A DNA stretch of 64,000 nucleotides. Source: Alligator mississippiensis (taxonomy: Eukaryota; Chordata; Crocodylia; Alligatoridae). The notes beneath the pieces are model-generated. The model worked only from the letters and a program-made list of their open reading frames with translations. It ran no database searches and had not been told where the DNA came from. This document shows, one piece after another, positions 59,879 to 64,000 of the stretch. Location: contig NC_081824.1 of assembly GCF_030867095.1 (NCBI RefSeq), positions 148,271,433-148,335,432 on the forward strand, in the 5' to 3' direction. A program made the position numbers and the translations under genes. The first letter of the stretch is position 1; each line of letters begins with the position of its first letter.

Positions 59879-60462
59879 TACCATGCTGCAGAGGCAGGCC
59901 CTGTGAGTAGGGGTAGGAGGAAGCCAACTTGATGGGTGGGATATCACCACCATTACCAAGACAAGATGGTCATTAACACCTGTGGAATGAAGGGTTTTAG
60001 AAGAGATCAGGTAGATGGTACCTTGTCAAGCCAGGCCTCTCTTGGTCTGCTATTTGGTACCATGTAAACCAGTACAGCCTGTTCTAAGGTCGGGTTGTCA
60101 GCAACTAAATCAGCACCTCCCCCTGGGCCATTCAGGGTGAGGAGAGTGTGTGGACACCCAGCAGGACTTAAAACAAGGCCTGTCAAGGTGTAGATGAGGT
60201 CCCTGCAAGCCAACAGCCATCCATACCTGGAGAGGAGATGGGTGCCACCAGGTCAGTCTGCCTGAAGAATCACAAATGATGCAAAGCAACTCAACTAGGA
60301 GAGCTGACATAGCATCTAAAGTGCCCCAACAGTTGCAGCAGCCTCAGAACTGACTTGACTTGAGGTAGATGATAATGAGCCATGAAGTCAGTTGCCTCCC
60401 TCAGCCCTGCCTGACTAGAAATGCTGCTGCTATTGCCAGGAAGTTGGTTTGGTGGACCAGGA

Positions 60463-60516
60463 ACCAAAGCAGGGGGGTGCAAGTGCACCAGTGCACCTTC
60501 TCTGGATCTGCCCCTG
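60463..60516. mobile_element. End of a CAGGGGC-type MITE, inverted relative to 22323
   Basis: Reverse complement starts CAGGGGCAGATCCAGAGAAG then GTGCACTGGTGCACTTGCAC. The other end is not found. Confidence 0.5.
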
Positions 60517-61008
60517 ATTGCATCCAAAGCCTATTTGGCAAGCAATACGCCTGATGAGGATGAGGTACTAGGGGAGGGAAGGGTGATCCTATACATTACC
60601 AGTGGTGTGAAGGGGATTGATGGCCCCATGTTTTTCACAGTTGCCTCGTTATGCTTGCAATCTGTTTGTGGTCACTCCGCTCATCCTTTTATCCCACCAA
60701 ACACAGCTGGCATAGTCATAACTGATTCAGCCAAACAATACCATGAGGAGCTGCTTAGATTAGTAACTAATAGACCAGGCTAATCTCCCATGTTAGTTTG
60801 GAGGGCCGCAGCAGAGAAAGTTAGAGTGTAATAGTAACTAACTGCAATTTTTTAACATTCACTAATTAAGTTTTTACCCCTCTCATCATTCCACCCTTCA
60901 GCAGCTTGAGGCCTTCCATATCAACCAGACAGCCTAGATTTCACCAGAATTAACCATGTGAGTCCCAACCCATCTCAACAAATATATCCACTTTAGGGTT
61001 TGGCTTGA

Positions 61009-61924
61009 TCTGTTCTGGGTCCAGTGATCTTTAATATTTTTATTAATGACTTGGATGCAGGAACAGAAAGTTTCCTGATCAAGCTTGTAGATGCCCAAAA
61101 ACTGTATGGGGTTACAGGTGTTTAGAGAATAGGATTAGAATTCACATGGATTTTAGTAAATTAGAGAAGTCGGCCACAGACAACAGAATGAAAGTCAATA
61201 AAGGTCAGGTACTATGCCTCGGGAAGAAAAAACAAATGTAGTCACAGTTGGAGATAACTGGCTAGGCAGTAGCATTCCTGAAAAAGATCCAAGGATTTTG
61301 GCAGATAACAGACTCAACATGGGCCAGAAATGTGATGCAGTTGCAAACCAAGTAAATGTAATTTTGGGATGCATCAATAGACACATGACATGTAAGTTAT
61401 GGGAGGTAATGGTATCCACTCTACTCAGCACAAATTAGGCCTCCGTTGAAATATTGTGTGCAGTTCTGGCTTTGTATTATAGGCAGGATGTAAAGAAACT
61501 TGAGAGGGTCCAGAAACAAGCAACAAACGTGATAAAGGGGTTGAAATGCAAGCTATACAAGGAAAGATTGAAAAAGCTAGGTGCGTTTAGCTTGCAGAAA
61601 AGGAAACTTTGAGGGGACAACATGGTACCAGTTTTCAAATATTTGAAAGATTGCCATGAAAAAGAGGGGAGAACAACTGCTCTTTCATACCACAGAGCAA
61701 GACACAAAGCAATGGCTATAAACTGCCACAGAGCAGATTTAGATCAAATCTAGGAAGACATTCCTTACTATCAGAGCAGCAGAACAGTGGAATCTCCTTC
61801 ATAAGAGCTTTTCAAGAGGGGGCCAGAGAGCTGAGATGGCTTAGGAACAGCACATCCTGACCTGTAAAGGGAGTTAGACTAGATGATTCTTGAAGTCCCT
61901 TCCAACCCAGTGATCCTATACAAT
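61009..61924 (+). mobile_element. CR1 LINE, 5' truncated
   Basis: It begins in the reverse transcriptase end (TTTAATATTTTTATTAATGA then CTTGGATGCAG, a FINDLD-type motif) and runs to the classical 3' end, with TTAGACTAGATGATTCTTGA, TTCCAACCCAGTGATCCTAT and ACAAT. The frame is broken. It is a different subfamily from the copies at 37200 and 42715. Confidence 0.9.
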
Positions 61925-62249
61925 ATCTGGGCTGCCCACATATGGGTTGCTACCCATTGCCCAGGGGTACTGTACATGCTGCTTCTGCTGTGCAAACATC
62001 AATGCTGGAAATGAGGTGGTGGAGCCACTGTAGGGGATCCCCTACCTCTCTCAAGTTTCCCAACAACAGAAATCTAAAGAACAGCTGCAAGATGGACTTT
62101 TACCACCTCACGTCCAAGACTGATATGTGAAAGCATGCTTCCAAGCAGCACAGAACTACACATAGATAGATTTAGGTAATTCATGGCCGCCATCCATTCA
62201 CAACTGCTACTGTTCTGCATATGATAGCCCCTCAAAACTTCATAGCAGC

Positions 62250-62304
62250 AGGGGTCTAAGAACTCAGATCTCCTAATGCAAAAGCATTAGCCTCCACCAC
62301 TGAG
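62250..62304 (-). repeat. Weak tRNA-like segment
   Basis: On the - strand CTCAGTGGTGGAGGCTAATG, then GGAGATCTGAGTTCTTAGAC, looks like a decayed tRNA body with a poor B box. Confidence 0.25.
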
Positions 62305-62839
62305 TACATGGAAGTGAGCACGTAACAATACCCAGCTCACTATGCTATTATATATATGCTACATTTTATTTACAAGGGACCGCCTATCTATTTTAGCAAA
62401 ATATTCATTTTCACACTCTCTCTTCAGAAAACTTTTTTCTAAGCTGATGTATTTCAAGGGCCAGGCTTCTTACAGATGTCAGCTTTTGGCAGGCATGTTT
62501 TATAGGTGTCATATGTTGGCAGTCAATTTCCTGGATCCTCCGTTGAGCCCTACTCTTTCAGTCAAGGAGGGTTTGGATCTCAGTGTCACTGTCATCAAAC
62601 CAGTCTTGGTGTCAAGGGGTGGTCTAGCTAACGGATTTAGCACAGGCCATATGGATGATGGTTTTAAACCCCTTCAAGAGTTCTGAAATGTTGTCTTCAT
62701 TTTGTGGACAGGGCAGAGAGCTTTACATGGAGACGTTGGAAATAAAAAAAAAAAAAGCAAGAATCAGTGGTGGCAAGATAAAAGCCAAGGAGATCCAGCT
62801 CTCTCTATACTGACAAACACAACTTTCATAGCTTTTCCA

Positions 62840-64000
62840 GGCAATGAAAGTCATCTATGGCCTAACTTCTCATGGGCCTACTTTCCTGCCATCACAGGAT
62901 GGCTCAACACTCCTCAAAGAAAAAGAATTTATCCAAGCTAGAGGGAAAGAACACTTTGAGGCACTCCAGAACCGTGAGTCAACTATGATGGATACCACCA
63001 TTGAGTCCATCCCCCTACACCCTGAAAAGGAACCCTCACTAACCCTCTTATCCTGGAATAAGCTTTGCATGCCATCAAGAAAACCAAGAACAACAAGGCT
63101 ACTGGACCAGTTGGCATACCTGCTGAAATATACATGGCTGGTGGTGAGGAACTGGTACTGAGACTCCACAAATTTATTCTTTAAATTTGGAACAACAAAG
63201 AACTCCCTGGAGACCCAAGGAATGTCAACATCAGATTATCTTCAAGAAAGGAGTTAAGTCTGTATGTGGGAACTATTGAAGTGTTGCCCTCCTTTCCAAG
63301 CAGGGAAAATCCTCTCTTGTATCCTCCTGAACCATCTCCTACCTCTTGCTGAGGAAATCCTGCCAGAATCTCATTGTGGTTTCAGACCATCGCATAGGGC
63401 AAGTGACATGATCTTTGTTGCCCACCAAGTCCAAGAAAAGTTTTAGGAACAACATCAGGACCTGTATATGGCCATCATTGACTTTCCTGCGACCTTTGAT
63501 TCATCAATTGCAAAGCCTTATGGAAAGTACTGGTCAGGTTTGGATGCTCTGAAAAGTACAGCAAGATCCTGAGGCCTCTCCAGAACCAGTTGACTGTGAC
63601 TGTTCTCTGTAGCAGATCAGAGATAGATCCATTTGTCATCTGAACTGATGTCAAGCAAGAATGCCTCGTTGCCTCAACTTTATTATCAATTTTTTTGACA
63701 AGTCATCCTGGTTCTCATTAAGAGAACCGCCTTCCTTCTGGAACTAACACTAAATACCAAACAGATGGAGGGCTCTTTAGTCTGGGATGTTTGTGCTTAA
63801 AGCCCAAAGTACTCAAAACAACCATCATTGACCTTCGATATGCTAATGACTGCATCATCCTTGCGCATATTGAGGAAAGCCTCCAGATTGCGTTGGATCT
63901 CTTCAGAGAAACCTTCCAAACTTTGAGTCTCTCTCACTCAACATTGAGAAGACTAAAGTGCTCTATTAGCCTTCCCCAGGCCATGAATGTGATTCCCCTC
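62840..64000 (+). pseudogene. Decayed LINE reverse transcriptase, cut by window end
   Basis: Several frames show reverse transcriptase words of a non-LTR element: NKATGP with GIPAE, GNY then a broken ISLL-like stretch, LLNHLLPLAEEILPESHCGF followed by RPSHRASDMIFVAHQVQEKF, YMAIIDFPATFDSS (a degraded IDLTKAFD core), and NIEKTKVLY near 63945. Multiple frameshifts and stops make it dead. Wording is closest to a family common in fish and reptiles whose clade I cannot name; it is not the local CR1 subfamily. The endonuclease part is not seen. Confidence 0.75.

Larger units (their letters stand above)
59270..62820. other. Region upstream of COG2
   Basis: It has tRNA-like segments (59834-59878, 62250-62304), one end of a CAGGGGC-type MITE at about 60463-60516 and a CR1 end (61009-61924). 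No gene is supported here. Confidence 0.65.

Noticed and set aside
60421..60783. 120-codon + strand open frame
   Set aside because: It overlaps the end of a MITE and shows no domain; nothing suggests splicing or a promoter.
1..64000. CRISPR arrays, operons, prophage or bacterial defence systems
   Set aside because: No regularly spaced repeats or prokaryotic gene layout exist; the window is vertebrate nuclear DNA.

Overview
This window is an ordinary vertebrate nuclear locus, not a microbial or accessory region. It holds large introns with GT..AG splice sites, a CpG-rich promoter and dense interspersed repeats. Two protein genes are supported. The first is the 3' half of angiotensinogen (AGT, SERPINA8) on the + strand. 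Its last three coding exons lie at 4090-4354, 5067-5211 and 6480-6665. The exon that would encode the signal peptide and angiotensin peptide lies left of the window. The second is a complete, intact COG2 gene on the - strand. It has 18 coding exons from the ATG at 59066 to the TAG at 14324. The exon lengths sum to 2214 bases, or 737 residues plus stop, with every splice phase agreeing. The two genes are tail to tail with about 7 kb between them, the same neighbourhood and relative orientation as in human chromosome 1q42.

The repeat content points to a sauropsid, most likely a crocodilian. There are several CR1 LINE 3' ends, including one with the bird/crocodile-type end that reads into TTCCAACCCAGTGATCCTAT. 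Many hAT-type non-autonomous DNA transposons are present, along with CpG-rich LTRs of one endogenous retrovirus family. A short stretch closely resembles the 5' end of U2 snRNA, and snRNA-headed SINEs are known from crocodilians. I saw no Alu or mammalian L1. The organism call is an inference from repeats and synteny.

Layout: 1-4089 is AGT intron sequence with a hAT element (52-445) and a solo LTR (1261-2186). 4090-6782 holds AGT exons and poly(A) signal. 6800-13990 is intergenic with two hAT elements. 13998-59066 is COG2. Its 13.9 kb intron 9 (26558-40462) is the main repeat sink, with a second LTR of the same family (30657-31627), a decayed BED-finger hAT transposase gene (32369-34165), MITEs, a CR1 and a duplicated SINE-like unit. 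59100-64000 is upstream sequence with a CR1, tRNA-like segments and a decayed LINE reverse transcriptase running off the right edge.

The two genes are not known to work together: AGT is a secreted renin substrate and COG2 is a Golgi tethering subunit. I found no new multi-gene system. The most useful observations are about mobile elements: target-site duplications resolved to the base, nested insertions, an internally repeated LTR, a fold-back and a U2-like SINE head.
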